Of a stretch of DNA of 7,627 nt, positions 1 through 5,588 are shown piece by piece. Source of the stretch: Caryophanales bacterium UBA6356 (GTDB lineage: Bacteria > Bacillota_I > Bacilli_A > RFN20 > CAG-826); NCBI GenBank assembly GCA_002440125.1, contig DJRQ01000004.1, positions 1-7,627 on the forward strand, in the 5' to 3' direction. A model generated the notes under the pieces. It was not told where the DNA came from. It did no database searches and saw nothing but the letters and a program-made list of their open reading frames with translations. Position 1 is the stretch's first letter, and the number at the start of each line of letters is the position of its first letter. A program made the translations under genes and the position numbers.

Positions 1-37
1 CCTCGTTTGCAAAAGAGGTTTTCGTTCAATGTTTTGC

Positions 38-66
38 TTGCCAAAAGAGAAGGAGATGGGTATCAT
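38..66 (+). promoter_or_regulatory. Promoter of tRNA-Met
   Basis: A -35 box TTGCCA (38-43) and a -10 box TATCAT (61-66) are separated by exactly 17 bp. Transcription would begin about 7 nt later, just before the tRNA acceptor stem at 76. The spacing and position fit a vegetative sigma-A promoter driving the single tRNA gene. Confidence 0.65.
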
Positions 67-75
67 CTTTGTTGC

Positions 76-152
76 GGCTGAGTAGCCCAGTTGGTTAGAG
101 CAACCGGCTCATACCCGGTATGTCGAGGGTTCGAGTCCCCCCTCAGCCACCA
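76..152 (+). tRNA. tRNA-Met (anticodon CAT), probably elongator
   Basis: A complete 77-nt cloverleaf. The acceptor GGCTGAG pairs with CTCAGCC, the D-arm is GCCC/GAGC, and the anticodon stem ACCGG/CCGGT carries loop CTCATAC (anticodon CAT). The T-loop is TTCGAGT with one A-C mismatch in the T-stem, and CCA is encoded. The 1:72 pair is G-C and the anticodon stem lacks the three G-C pairs of an initiator, so it is not initiator tRNA-fMet. The loop resembles elongator Met tRNAs of Gram-positives. A lysidine-modified tRNA-Ile2 also has a CAT gene anticodon and cannot be strictly excluded, but the loop and stem fit Met better. Confidence 0.93.
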
Positions 153-161
153 ACAAGTCTC

Positions 162-190
162 AAAACCTTCGGAAATCGAAGGTTTTTTGA
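162..190 (+). terminator. Intrinsic terminator after tRNA-Met
   Basis: A 10-bp perfect stem, AAAACCTTCG (162-171) with CGAAGGTTTT (177-186), encloses the 5-nt loop GAAAT and runs into six T's (183-188). It lies 10 nt past the encoded CCA. Confidence 0.88.
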
Positions 191-362
191 TTATGCGGCG
201 TTGGAATGTTGAAAAGCGGCCTATCTTCCAATTCCGAATTGTTTTAAAGCGTTCATGTCCAGAATATTTCATTAAGAGAAAAAAATAATTGCTTTTTGCA
301 TGGATATTTTGCTTTTTTCGATTTTTGCGAAGATTTTTCTAAAAGCAGCGGTGAAGGTGGTC

Positions 363-368
363 TATACT
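363..368 (+). promoter_or_regulatory. Possible -10 box for the 385-954 gene
   Basis: TATACT lies 17 bp before the start codon, but there is no recognisable -35 at the proper distance. If it is used, the leader would be only about 10 nt and would begin at the GGAGG ribosome-binding site. The rest of the 191-384 gap is T-rich with no convincing gene. Confidence 0.3.
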
Positions 369-384
369 TCTAGTGGAGGTCCTT

Positions 385-954
385 ATGAAAAAACTATCCT
401 TTATCTTTGTCATCCTTTCCATGGTTATCAACTTCGTAAATGGTTTAATCAACGTTTTTCAATACGATTCCATGGTCCAGATTTTCGCTGAAGCAGGATT
501 GGAATTCCCTATCTCCAAAGCCTTTTTCGTTAGCATTTGCATCATTGGCATGATAGTGCCTTTGCTCCTTGGCGCGATCGATCTTGTTTTTTTGGCCAAG
601 AAAGAAACGAGCGATTCCACTTTATTGGGTCTAGGGATCGCTTCGATTTTCTTTGTCGGATTGCTTGGCGGCATTTTCATGACGGTCTACGCGAGTCAAA
701 GAAAGAGCGCTCGCACTGCCCCCATAGGGAATGCGGGCTTTCCTTCAAATAATGGTCCCCAAGCGGATCCAAGCGCAGTCAAACCAAGCGATTACGATGC
801 CCCAAGAGATTTCTTCAAAGTGGGGGATGAGGTTCTTACGCCAGATGGCCGAAAAGGCAAAATCACTTCCATTCAAGATTCGCTTGCCAACGTTCATTTC
901 GAAGACGGTGGAAATGATTTGCTTGTGGGAACGGACGCTTTAAAAAGGCCATAA
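385..954 (+). CDS. Small membrane protein with C-terminal SH3/KOW-like tail
   Basis: A 189-residue protein of no recognised named family. The start chosen is the ATG at 385, because a perfect GGAGG (375-379) lies 5 nt upstream; an in-frame GTG at 373 overlaps that site and is unlikely. Three hydrophobic segments, about residues 5-25, 47-70 and 80-102, suggest three membrane helices, the first possibly acting as a signal anchor. A proline- and asparagine-rich linker (about 108-140) follows. Residues 143-175 are a compact beta-rich tail built around VGDEVLTPDGRKGKI, which resembles SH3/KOW-like beta-barrel modules. The gene is monocistronic, with its own terminator at 974-999. Function is unknown; the tail could bind nucleic acid or protein on one side of the membrane. 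Confidence 0.8.
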   Translation: MKKLSFIFVILSMVINFVNGLINVFQYDSMVQIFAEAGLEFPISKAFFVSICIIGMIVPLLLGAIDLVFLAKKETSDSTLLGLGIASIFFVGLLGGIFMTVYASQRKSARTAPIGNAGFPSNNGPQADPSAVKPSDYDAPRDFFKVGDEVLTPDGRKGKITSIQDSLANVHFEDGGNDLLVGTDALKRP

Positions 955-973
955 GAGAACATTTTTGATGCCT

Positions 974-999
974 AACCGCCCTCGAAAAGGCGGTTTTTT
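974..999 (+). terminator. Terminator of the membrane protein gene
   Basis: Stem AACCGCC (974-980) pairs with GGCGGTT (989-995) around an 8-nt loop and is followed by a T run (994-999). It lies 19 nt after the TAA at 952-954. Confidence 0.85.
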
Positions 1000-1062
1000 C
1001 TTTAGAGTTAGATATACCAAACTCTATTCTTTTATTACTATCTCCTGTCCTTCCTTTTCCTT

Positions 1063-1068
1063 TATAAT
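1063..1068 (+). promoter_or_regulatory. Candidate -10 box of pepF
   Basis: A perfect TATAAT (1063-1068) lies 27 bp upstream of the pepF ATG. No good -35 is visible at 16-18 bp; the upstream DNA is pyrimidine-rich. This is a positional inference. Confidence 0.45.
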
Positions 1069-1095
1069 TTGAGAGGAAAAGAAAGGATTGCATTT

Positions 1096-2865
1096 ATGAA
1101 AGAAACTTGGGATTTGACGCCTTTATACAAGGATGAAGGCGCTTTTGAGGAGGATTTGAAGAAGTTCAGAGAATTCTTTACGCCAAAGATGGCTTCCTTT
1201 GAAGGAAAGCTTGGGAACGAGGAGGAACTCGTTTCCTATTTCAAATTGGATCATGAGGTAAACGCTTTGCTGGAGAGGCTCTATATGTACGCCGCCTCGA
1301 AAAGCGACCTCAATAAGAAAGACGTCAAGGCGAGCGAACGCCAAGGGCGGGTGGAGCTTGCTCTTCAAGATTACATTTCCAAGGTCTCCTATGTGGAGCC
1401 TGAAATCTTAGCGCTTGGCAAAGAGAAGATGGATGCTTTCTTTAAGAAACATCCGGAAGTGAATGAATATGATTTCCAGATGGAGAAGCTCTTCTTGGGA
1501 CAAAAACACGTCCTTAGCGCCGATAAGGAGAAACTTCTTTCGAATTATTCGCCGCTTTTAGGCGCGGGAAGCGACCTTTATAGCGCTTTAAGCGTCGCTG
1601 ATCTTGTGCCTTCGAAAGCGACGCTAAGCGATGGCGAGGTAACCGTCACTCAAAGCAATTGGTCGAGCCTTATCCGTAATGCGAAAACGAAAGAAGACCG
1701 CAAAAAAATATTCGAAACCCTCTATCGTTACTACGATATTCATAAACATACCTATGGCGAAATCTATAGTAACGTGCTGCGTGCCGAACTCGCTGAGATG
1801 AAGGCTCGCGATTATCCCTCGATTTTGGAATCGCATCTCGAAGGGAATAAAATTCCGAAAGAAGTCTTTTTGAATCTTATTGAGGCGGCTAAAGAAGGGA
1901 GCGAACCGCTCAAACGCTATTACAAGCTTCGTGCCAAGGCGCTTCATTTAGACAAACATCGTTCCTATGATCGCTTTTTGGAACTCGCCAAGAGCGAAAA
2001 ACACTATTCCTTCCCCGAAGCGCAATCTCTTTTCTTTGAGTCCATTAAGCACTTCCCAGCCGATTTCCAAGGAAAGGCTCATGAAGTCAATAAAGAGGGC
2101 TATATCGATGTCTATCCTCACGAAGGAAAGAGAACGGGCGCTTATAGCAATGGAGGTGCAAACATCCATCCTTATATCCTTTTGAATTTCGAAGGTGAGT
2201 TGGATGATGTTTTCACATTGGCCCATGAATCGGGGCATAGCATCCATACCCTCTATAGTGAAGAGAGCCAACCTTTGGCGAAGCAAGGATATACCATTTT
2301 CGTTGCCGAAATCGCAAGTACCTTCAACGAGCATAATCTTTTAGACTATCTCTTATCGAGAGACGATCTTAGCAAGAACGATAAAATCTATCTCTTGCAA
2401 AAGGCAATCGATGAGATTTGTGCGACTTTTTATCGTCAAACTCTTTTTGGAGAATATGAGTACAAGGCATCCTTGTTGGCTGAAAAAGGCGAACCCATCA
2501 ACTATGACGTGCTTTCAAAGATCATGACGGAACTCTATCAAGAATACTATGGCATAAATATTGAAGAAGAGGTGCTTAAACCGCTTGTTTGGGCTTATAT
2601 TCCTCACCTCTTCTATACGCCTTTCTATGTTTATCAATATGCAACGAGCTTCACGGCTTCCTTGCTTATTTATGAACGCGTAAAGGAAGGAAAAGAACAT
2701 TCTTTCGAAGACTATATTTCTCTTCTTAAGATGGGCGGGAGCGACTTCCCAATCGAAGAGGTTAAGAAAGCCCATGTCGACTTCCTCGATAAAGAGACTT
2801 TCAAAGCCTGTCCGAAACGGATGGAAGAGCTTCTTGATAAGTTAGAGGCGCTTCTTAACGAATAG
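1096..2865 (+). CDS. pepF: Oligoendopeptidase F (M3B metallopeptidase)
   Basis: A 589-residue cytosolic zinc peptidase that hydrolyses medium-length oligopeptides, normally in peptide catabolism. The M3 signature HESGH is at residues 377-381 (two zinc-binding His and the catalytic Glu). The third ligand is probably Glu405, in the segment AEIASTFNEHNLL about 24 residues later, as the family requires. The N-terminal ~110 residues match the helical PepF N-domain (WDLTPLYKDEGAFEEDLKKF). The C-terminal helical part contains the typical tyrosine-rich PFYVYQYATSF region. Length is normal for the family (about 600). The ATG at 1096 is chosen because AAAGGA (1082-1087) lies 8 nt upstream; an in-frame TTG at 1069 sits over the -10 box. 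It ends in TAG. There is no signal peptide. It appears monocistronic and GC-richer than the downstream cassette genes, as expected of backbone. Confidence 0.96.
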   Translation: MKETWDLTPLYKDEGAFEEDLKKFREFFTPKMASFEGKLGNEEELVSYFKLDHEVNALLERLYMYAASKSDLNKKDVKASERQGRVELALQDYISKVSYVEPEILALGKEKMDAFFKKHPEVNEYDFQMEKLFLGQKHVLSADKEKLLSNYSPLLGAGSDLYSALSVADLVPSKATLSDGEVTVTQSNWSSLIRNAKTKEDRKKIFETLYRYYDIHKHTYGEIYSNVLRAELAEMKARDYPSILESHLEGNKIPKEVFLNLIEAAKEGSEPLKRYYKLRAKALHLDKHRSYDRFLELAKSEKHYSFPEAQSLFFESIKHFPADFQGKAHEVNKEGYIDVYPHEGKRTGAYSNGGANIHPYILLNFEGELDDVFTLAHESGHSIHTLYSEESQPLAKQGYTIFVAEIASTFNEHNLLDYLLSRDDLSKNDKIYLLQKAIDEICATFYRQTLFGEYEYKASLLAEKGEPINYDVLSKIMTELYQEYYGINIEEEVLKPLVWAYIPHLFYTPFYVYQYATSFTASLLIYERVKEGKEHSFEDYISLLKMGGSDFPIEEVKKAHVDFLDKETFKACPKRMEELLDKLEALLNE

Positions 2866-2885
2866 TCGTGATTTCTCCTTTCTAT

Positions 2886-2924
2886 GCTCTCGTAAAACTC
2901 CTATAATACGAGAGCTGGATTTTT
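2886..2924 (+). promoter_or_regulatory. Palindrome enclosing the tRNA -10 box; possible pepF terminator
   Basis: A 9-bp perfect inverted repeat, GCTCTCGTA (2886-2894) and TACGAGAGC (2907-2915), has a 12-nt loop that contains TATAAT (2902-2907). ATTTTT follows at 2919-2924, immediately before tRNA-Ile. The TATAAT is well placed to start the tRNA-Ile/tRNA-Ser transcript, although the -35 (TTTCTA at 2879-2884) is poor. As RNA the same DNA could form a loose terminator for pepF. The two roles may overlap. Confidence 0.55.
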
Positions 2925-3001
2925 GGTCCATTAGCTCAGCCGGTTAGAGCACACCCCTTATAAGGGTGGGGTCCAGTGTTCAAGTCACTGATGGACCACC
3001 A
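2925..3001 (+). tRNA. tRNA-Ile (anticodon TAT)
   Basis: A full 77-nt cloverleaf. Acceptor GGTCCAT pairs with ATGGACC, and the D-arm GCTC/GAGC has loop AGCCGGTTA. Anticodon stem CACCC/GGGTG has loop CTTATAA, giving anticodon TAT (2959-2961). The T-arm is CAGTG TTCAAGT CACTG and CCA is encoded. UAU should read AUA directly. Most bacteria instead decode AUA with tRNA-Ile2(CAU) modified to lysidine by TilS, so this gene is unusual. It is four nucleotides upstream of tRNA-Ser and surely co-transcribed with it. Confidence 0.95.
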
Positions 3002-3005
3002 GTAT

Positions 3006-3097
3006 GGAGGAATACCCAAGCGGTTGAAGGGGTCGGTCTTGAAAACCGATAGTGGGCTCAATACCCAGCCAGGGTTCGAATCCCTGTTCCTCCGCCA
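3006..3097 (+). tRNA. tRNA-Ser (anticodon TGA)
   Basis: A 92-nt class II tRNA. Acceptor GGAGGAA (3006-3012) pairs with TTCCTCC (3087-3093); discriminator G and CCA (3095-3097) follow. Anticodon stem TCGGT/ACCGA has loop CTTGAAA, anticodon TGA (3040-3042). A long variable arm (TGGG/CCCA) typical of serine tRNAs is present, and the T-arm is CAGGG TTCGAAT CCCTG. The gene is intact. Its 3' end with the following terminator is the apparent parent of three downstream repeat copies (3680-3750, 5198-5276, 5854-5922), so it appears to be the anchor of a cassette array. Confidence 0.96.
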
Positions 3098-3133
3098 TCG
3101 AAAATCAACACGGAGAAATCCGTGTTTTGTTTT
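3092..3133 (+). repeat. Repeat R0: tRNA-Ser 3' end plus terminator (parent copy)
   Basis: The 37-nt segment at 3092-3128 starts at the last acceptor bases and CCGCCATCG, continues through AAAATCAACACGGA, and ends in the terminator. It recurs at 3704-3741 with one substitution and one inserted T, and at 5231-5266 with one substitution and one deleted A. A more diverged copy is at 5878-5912. Confidence 0.85.
3107..3133 (+). terminator. Terminator of the tRNA-Ile/tRNA-Ser operon
   Basis: Stem AACACGGA (3107-3114) pairs with TCCGTGTT (3119-3126), closed by a GAAA (GNRA) tetraloop, followed by a T-rich tail. Confidence 0.88.
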
Positions 3134-3142
3134 GCTTTTTTC

Positions 3143-3171
3143 TTGACTACATTGTAGTTTATACCTATGAT
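3143..3171 (+). promoter_or_regulatory. Promoter and RHH operator of the first toxin-antitoxin pair
   Basis: TTGACT (3143-3148), a 17-bp spacer and TATGAT (3166-3171) form a good sigma-A promoter. The 13-bp palindrome ACTACATTGTAGT (3146-3158) overlaps the -35 and spacer. A ribbon-helix-helix antitoxin dimer or its toxin complex bound there would block RNA polymerase, giving the autoregulation usual for this family. The protein-DNA link is inference. Confidence 0.75.
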
Positions 3172-3194
3172 TTTATTAAAGGAGAAATCTTGAA

Positions 3195-3416
3195 ATGGCT
3201 GTAGTGTCAGTTAGAACAAACGAAGAAGAGACAAAGCTTTTTAAAAGCTATTCTGCCCTTCATGGTATCTCGATTTCAGAAGCATATAAACGTGCACTGC
3301 TGGAAAAAATCGAAGATGAATTCGACGCAGCAGAGATGGCTGAAGAAGTGGAAAAATTCAACAAGAATCCTAAGACACATTCTTTGGACGAGTTGAGAAA
3401 AACATATGGCTTATAA
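3195..3416 (+). CDS. RHH antitoxin of a RelBE-type system (RelB/DUF6290-like)
   Basis: A 73-residue antitoxin. Residues 2-8 (VVSVRTN) form the DNA-binding beta strand of a ribbon-helix-helix fold. Helices at about 9-22 and 26-42 follow, the turn being LHGISISEAYKRALLEKIED. The charged tail (about 43-73, ending SLDELRKTYGL) should wrap and neutralise the toxin. The ribosome-binding site is AAAGGAG (3178-3184), 10 nt from the ATG. Its last 11 nt overlap the toxin gene, so the two are translationally coupled. It should repress its own promoter through the 3146-3158 palindrome. Length and composition match RelB/DinJ-like or DUF6290 antitoxins of Firmicutes; the exact subfamily is not certain. Confidence 0.9.
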   Translation: MAVVSVRTNEEETKLFKSYSALHGISISEAYKRALLEKIEDEFDAAEMAEEVEKFNKNPKTHSLDELRKTYGL

Positions 3417-3672
3417 AATTGAGTTTTCGGATGAAGCATTCAAAGAATTCGGAAAACTCGACAAATACACTCAAAAGCTGATTGATGCCTGGATTCGGAA
3501 GCATCTTGAAAGAAATGAAAACCCAAGATCCATCGGAAAGCCTCTTATAGGAAATAAATCCGGACAATGGCGTTACCGTATTGGCGATTTCCGACTTTTG
3601 TGTCTCATCAAAGATGATTGTCTCATAATTCTAGTAATCAAAATCGGGCATCGGCGAGACGTTTATAAATAG
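3406..3672 (+). CDS. relE: RelE/ParE-superfamily toxin
   Basis: An 88-residue toxin of the RelE superfamily, expected to be a ribosome-dependent mRNA endonuclease in the cytoplasm, inactivated by the preceding antitoxin. Visible family features are the N-terminal strand and helix (AYKIEFSDEAFKEFGKLDK), the central GQWRYRIGDFRLLCLI (residues 53-68) with Arg56, Arg58 and Arg63 as candidate catalytic or phosphate-contact residues, and the C-terminal IGHRRDVYK (80-88), typical of the RelE/StbE branch. The start ATG overlaps the antitoxin stop by 11 nt and no separate promoter is seen. The TAG stop at 3670-3672 is only 7 nt before repeat R1, showing how compact the cassette is. A ParE-like gyrase-directed role is less likely given the sequence. 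Confidence 0.9.
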   Translation: MAYKIEFSDEAFKEFGKLDKYTQKLIDAWIRKHLERNENPRSIGKPLIGNKSGQWRYRIGDFRLLCLIKDDCLIILVIKIGHRRDVYK

Positions 3673-3679
3673 ACAAAAA

Positions 3680-3750
3680 GGTTCGAAAAAATTCCGCATT
3701 GCCCCGCCATCGAAAATTCAACACGGAGCAATCCGTGTTTTTTCTTTTTT
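3680..3750 (+). repeat. Repeat R1: tRNA-Ser 3'-end-like sequence plus terminator
   Basis: Positions 3680-3709 read like a degraded T-arm and acceptor end: GGTTCGA, an A run, TTCCGC, then CCCGCCA at 3703-3709. The next ~32 nt are nearly identical to the flank of the real tRNA-Ser. The same 30-nt block recurs at R3 (5854-5883) with 26 of 30 positions matching. The bases before GGTTCG do not form a tRNA, so this is a fragment, plausibly an attachment-site scar between cassettes. Confidence 0.8.
3720..3750 (+). terminator. Terminator of the relBE-like cassette
   Basis: Stem AACACGGA (3720-3727) pairs with TCCGTGTT (3732-3739) with a GCAA (GNRA) loop, then a long T tract (3738-3743 and 3745-3751). 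Confidence 0.88.
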
Positions 3751-3757
3751 TGAAAAA

Positions 3758-3833
3758 ATATAGAATTCTATATATTTTGCAATTATGAGGACTGCTTGAT
3801 AGAATTCTAGCAGAAAAAATATAGAATTCTATA
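3758..3833 (+). promoter_or_regulatory. Three palindromic operators and promoter of the AAA ATPase gene
   Basis: The perfect palindrome TAGAATTCTA occurs three times. O1 is 3761-3770, extending to a 16-bp palindrome at 3758-3773. O2 is 3800-3809. O3 is 3822-3831, extending to 14 bp at 3820-3833. Centres are 39 and 22 bp apart. A promoter TTGCAA (3777-3782), 17 bp, TAGAAT (3800-3805) places its -10 box inside O2, with O3 just downstream of the start site. That layout strongly suggests cooperative repression. Confidence 0.75.
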
Positions 3834-3849
3834 AAAAAGGAGACTATCT

Positions 3850-5160
3850 ATGATTCAAAGAAATCATTATTTGGATTTATTGATTCAGGCAAAAGGAAAT
3901 GGATTTCCTAAAGTCATCACTGGCATTAGACGTTGTGGAAAATCTTATTTGTTAAATCAAATCTATTATGATTATTTGATTTCGCAAGGAGTTATGGATT
4001 CTGACATCATCCAAATCGAACTGGACGATATCAATAACGCTTCTTATCGAAACCCTTTGGAATTGGCTTCTTACGTGAAAGAGAAGGCGAAAGATCCTAG
4101 CCGATACTATTATGTATTTATCGATGAGATTCAATTGGTGACTAAAATAATCAATCCGGTGTTTACGGATGGAAAAATCATCATTGCAAAAGAAACTGAT
4201 GAAAATATCATCTCATTTGTCGATGTAGTGTTGGGCCTTTCTAGATTAAAAAATCTAGATTTGTATGTGACAGGAAGTAATTCAAAGCTTTTATCGAAGG
4301 ATGTCGTAACTGAATTTAGAGATAAGGCTACTAATATCCATTTATATCCTTTATCTTTTAAGGAATACTATGATTATGTGGGCGGAGATAAGTATGCGGC
4401 TTTTTATGAATATGTTCGCTATGGCGGCATGCCTTTATGTGTATTGAAAAACAACGCCACCGAAAAAGAAAACTATCTGAAGCAACTATTTGAAACCACT
4501 TATTTAAAAGACATCATTGAGCACAATAGGTTCCGAAAAAGCGAATCATTGGATGAAATATGCGATATCATCGCTTCTTGTTCTGGACAGCTTTTGAATA
4601 CACAAAGGATTTCTAATATGTTTATAAGTCGTAAAAAGGATAAATTAAGTCGTGAAACAATTGAAAAATATTTAGAAGCGTTTGAAGATTCTTATTTGAT
4701 TAAAGAGGCTAAGAGATACGACATCAAAGGATGCTCTTATATCGGAGCGACAAAGAAGTATTATTTTTCTGATGTCGGCTTGAGGAATGCGAGATTGGAT
4801 TTCACGTCTTTGGATATGGGGCAAATGATTGAAAATATCGTTTATAATGAGTTGCTCATTAAAGGTTATCAGGTGAAAGTCGGCACTTTTGACCAGGTGG
4901 AAAAGAACAGAGAGAAAAGAAGCGTTCTTAAAAGTTACGAAGTCGATTTTATCGCTTGTAAAGGAATTGATAAGTTCTATTTGCAGGTTTCCGATAATAT
5001 CGATACGGAAACTACAAAGAAAAGAGAACTGGCTCCTTTTCGATTCGTCAAGGATGCGAATCGAAAATTTCTCATCATCAATAAACCCATCTCTCCGATG
5101 AAACTGGAAGGGGGAATTATTCTTGATGGGGTTGTTGATTTTATATTGAATTTGCCTTGA
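3850..5160 (+). CDS. AAA_14/DUF4143-family ATPase
   Basis: A 436-residue protein of the widespread AAA-ATPase plus DUF4143 family, whose cellular role is not firmly established. Walker A is GIRRCGKS (residues 25-32), Walker B is YYYVFIDE (86-93, Asp92/Glu93), and a sensor-like VTGSNSKLL lies near residue 140. The C-terminal half contains a winged-helix-like stretch (LSRETIEKYLEAFEDSYLIKEA) and the DUF4143 region with ENIVYNELL and YEVDFIA. The usual PD-(D/E)XK motif ends in LQVS here instead of a Glu-x-Lys, so nuclease activity is doubtful. AAGGAG (3837-3842) lies 7 nt before the ATG. The gene is AT-richer than pepF and stands alone between repeats R1 and R2 with its own operators. It may regulate itself or act as a solitary defence or addiction module; both are inference. 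Confidence 0.93.
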   Translation: MIQRNHYLDLLIQAKGNGFPKVITGIRRCGKSYLLNQIYYDYLISQGVMDSDIIQIELDDINNASYRNPLELASYVKEKAKDPSRYYYVFIDEIQLVTKIINPVFTDGKIIIAKETDENIISFVDVVLGLSRLKNLDLYVTGSNSKLLSKDVVTEFRDKATNIHLYPLSFKEYYDYVGGDKYAAFYEYVRYGGMPLCVLKNNATEKENYLKQLFETTYLKDIIEHNRFRKSESLDEICDIIASCSGQLLNTQRISNMFISRKKDKLSRETIEKYLEAFEDSYLIKEAKRYDIKGCSYIGATKKYYFSDVGLRNARLDFTSLDMGQMIENIVYNELLIKGYQVKVGTFDQVEKNREKRSVLKSYEVDFIACKGIDKFYLQVSDNIDTETTKKRELAPFRFVKDANRKFLIINKPISPMKLEGGIILDGVVDFILNLP

Positions 5161-5197
5161 TTGCATATAAAAACGGAACAAAGAAATTAAAAGAGAT

Positions 5198-5223
5198 GCT
5201 CTTCGGTGTTCGTACCGAGGAGC
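5198..5223 (+). repeat. Strong hairpin after the ATPase gene, left part of repeat R2
   Basis: A 10-bp stem, 5198-5207 with 5214-5223 (one G-T wobble), has loop GTTCGT, which resembles the TTCG of a tRNA T-loop. A second hairpin overlaps it: GGAGC (5219-5223), loop TATC, GCTCC (5228-5232), ending in GCCA like a tRNA acceptor. There is no T tract directly after, so it is not by itself a terminator. Confidence 0.6.
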
Positions 5224-5276
5224 TATCGCTCCGCCATCGTAAATCACACGGAGAAATCCGTGTTTTTGTTTGTTTA
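5206..5276 (+). repeat. Repeat R2: tRNA-Ser 3'-end-like sequence plus terminator
   Basis: TCCGCCA at 5230-5236 and the following bases to 5266 match the real tRNA-Ser flank with one substitution and one deletion. The sequence upstream (GTGTTCGTACCG...) differs from R1 and R3, so only the CCGCCA-to-terminator part is conserved here. Confidence 0.8.
5246..5271 (+). terminator. Terminator of the ATPase cassette
   Basis: Stem ACACGGA (5246-5252) pairs with TCCGTGT (5257-5263) with a GAAA loop, followed by T5, G, TTT. Confidence 0.85.
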
Positions 5277-5282
5277 GCATTT

Positions 5283-5318
5283 AACGTACTTGTTTATGTA
5301 CGTTTATCTCTATAAAAT
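5283..5318 (+). promoter_or_regulatory. Promoter and YefM-type operator
   Basis: Inverted half-sites AACGTAC (5283-5289) and GTACGTT (5298-5304) are separated by 8 nt. Their GTAC core resembles the TGTACA sites known for YefM. The promoter TTGTTT (5290-5295), 17 bp, TAAAAT (5313-5318) has its -35 between the two half-sites, so binding would occlude it. Confidence 0.65.
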
Positions 5319-5336
5319 AGTAATGAGGTGAAATAC

Positions 5337-5588
5337 ATGGCAACGACAAATGTTACTGAATTGAGAAAAAACTTGTTCAATGCAATAGATTCCGTCATCA
5401 AATTAAACGAGCCTCTTCAGGTTGTTACGAAGAATGGAAACGCAGTTCTTTTAAGCGAAGAAGATTATAACGCGCTTTTGGAAACGGTTTATCTTATGTC
5501 ACAGCCCGGACTGGTTTCCAAAATCAAGGAAGGCGAAAAGGAAAAAACATCCGAAATGCCCAAATTCGATCCGAACGAGGAATGGTAA
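5337..5588 (+). CDS. yefM: YefM/Phd-family antitoxin
   Basis: An 83-residue antitoxin. The N-terminal ~55 residues carry the Phd/YefM fold (TELRKNLFNAIDSV, then PLQVVTKNGNAVLLSEEDYNALLET), which dimerises and binds the operator. The tail (about 56-83) is charged and probably disordered, the part that binds YoeB. The ATG at 5337 is preferred because GAGGTG (5325-5330) lies 6 nt upstream; an in-frame GTG at 5328 overlaps that site. The stop is immediately followed by the toxin ATG (TAAATG), which suggests translational coupling. The palindrome at 5283-5304 is the probable autoregulatory site. Confidence 0.93.
   Translation: MATTNVTELRKNLFNAIDSVIKLNEPLQVVTKNGNAVLLSEEDYNALLETVYLMSQPGLVSKIKEGEKEKTSEMPKFDPNEEW

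Noticed and set aside
1..30. Terminator of an upstream gene (CCTC/GAGG hairpin with TTTT)
   Set aside because: The stem is only four base pairs in a 10-nt loop and the left side is cut by the window edge; not enough to call.
63..288. Open frames on both strands across tRNA-Met
   Set aside because: They are translations of the tRNA and its terminator, with no ribosome-binding sites.
1948..2334. Minus-strand open frame of 128 codons
   Set aside because: It lies opposite the zinc-binding region of pepF and has no start signals; a shadow frame.
3680..3709. A complete extra tRNA gene at R1
   Set aside because: Only a T-arm/acceptor-like 3' end is present; upstream is the RelE coding sequence, with no D-arm or anticodon arm.
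4672..5280. Minus-strand open frame of 202 codons
   Set aside because: It is antisense to the clear DUF4143 domain, has no recognisable motif and runs across a terminator. It is a shadow of the ATPase gene.
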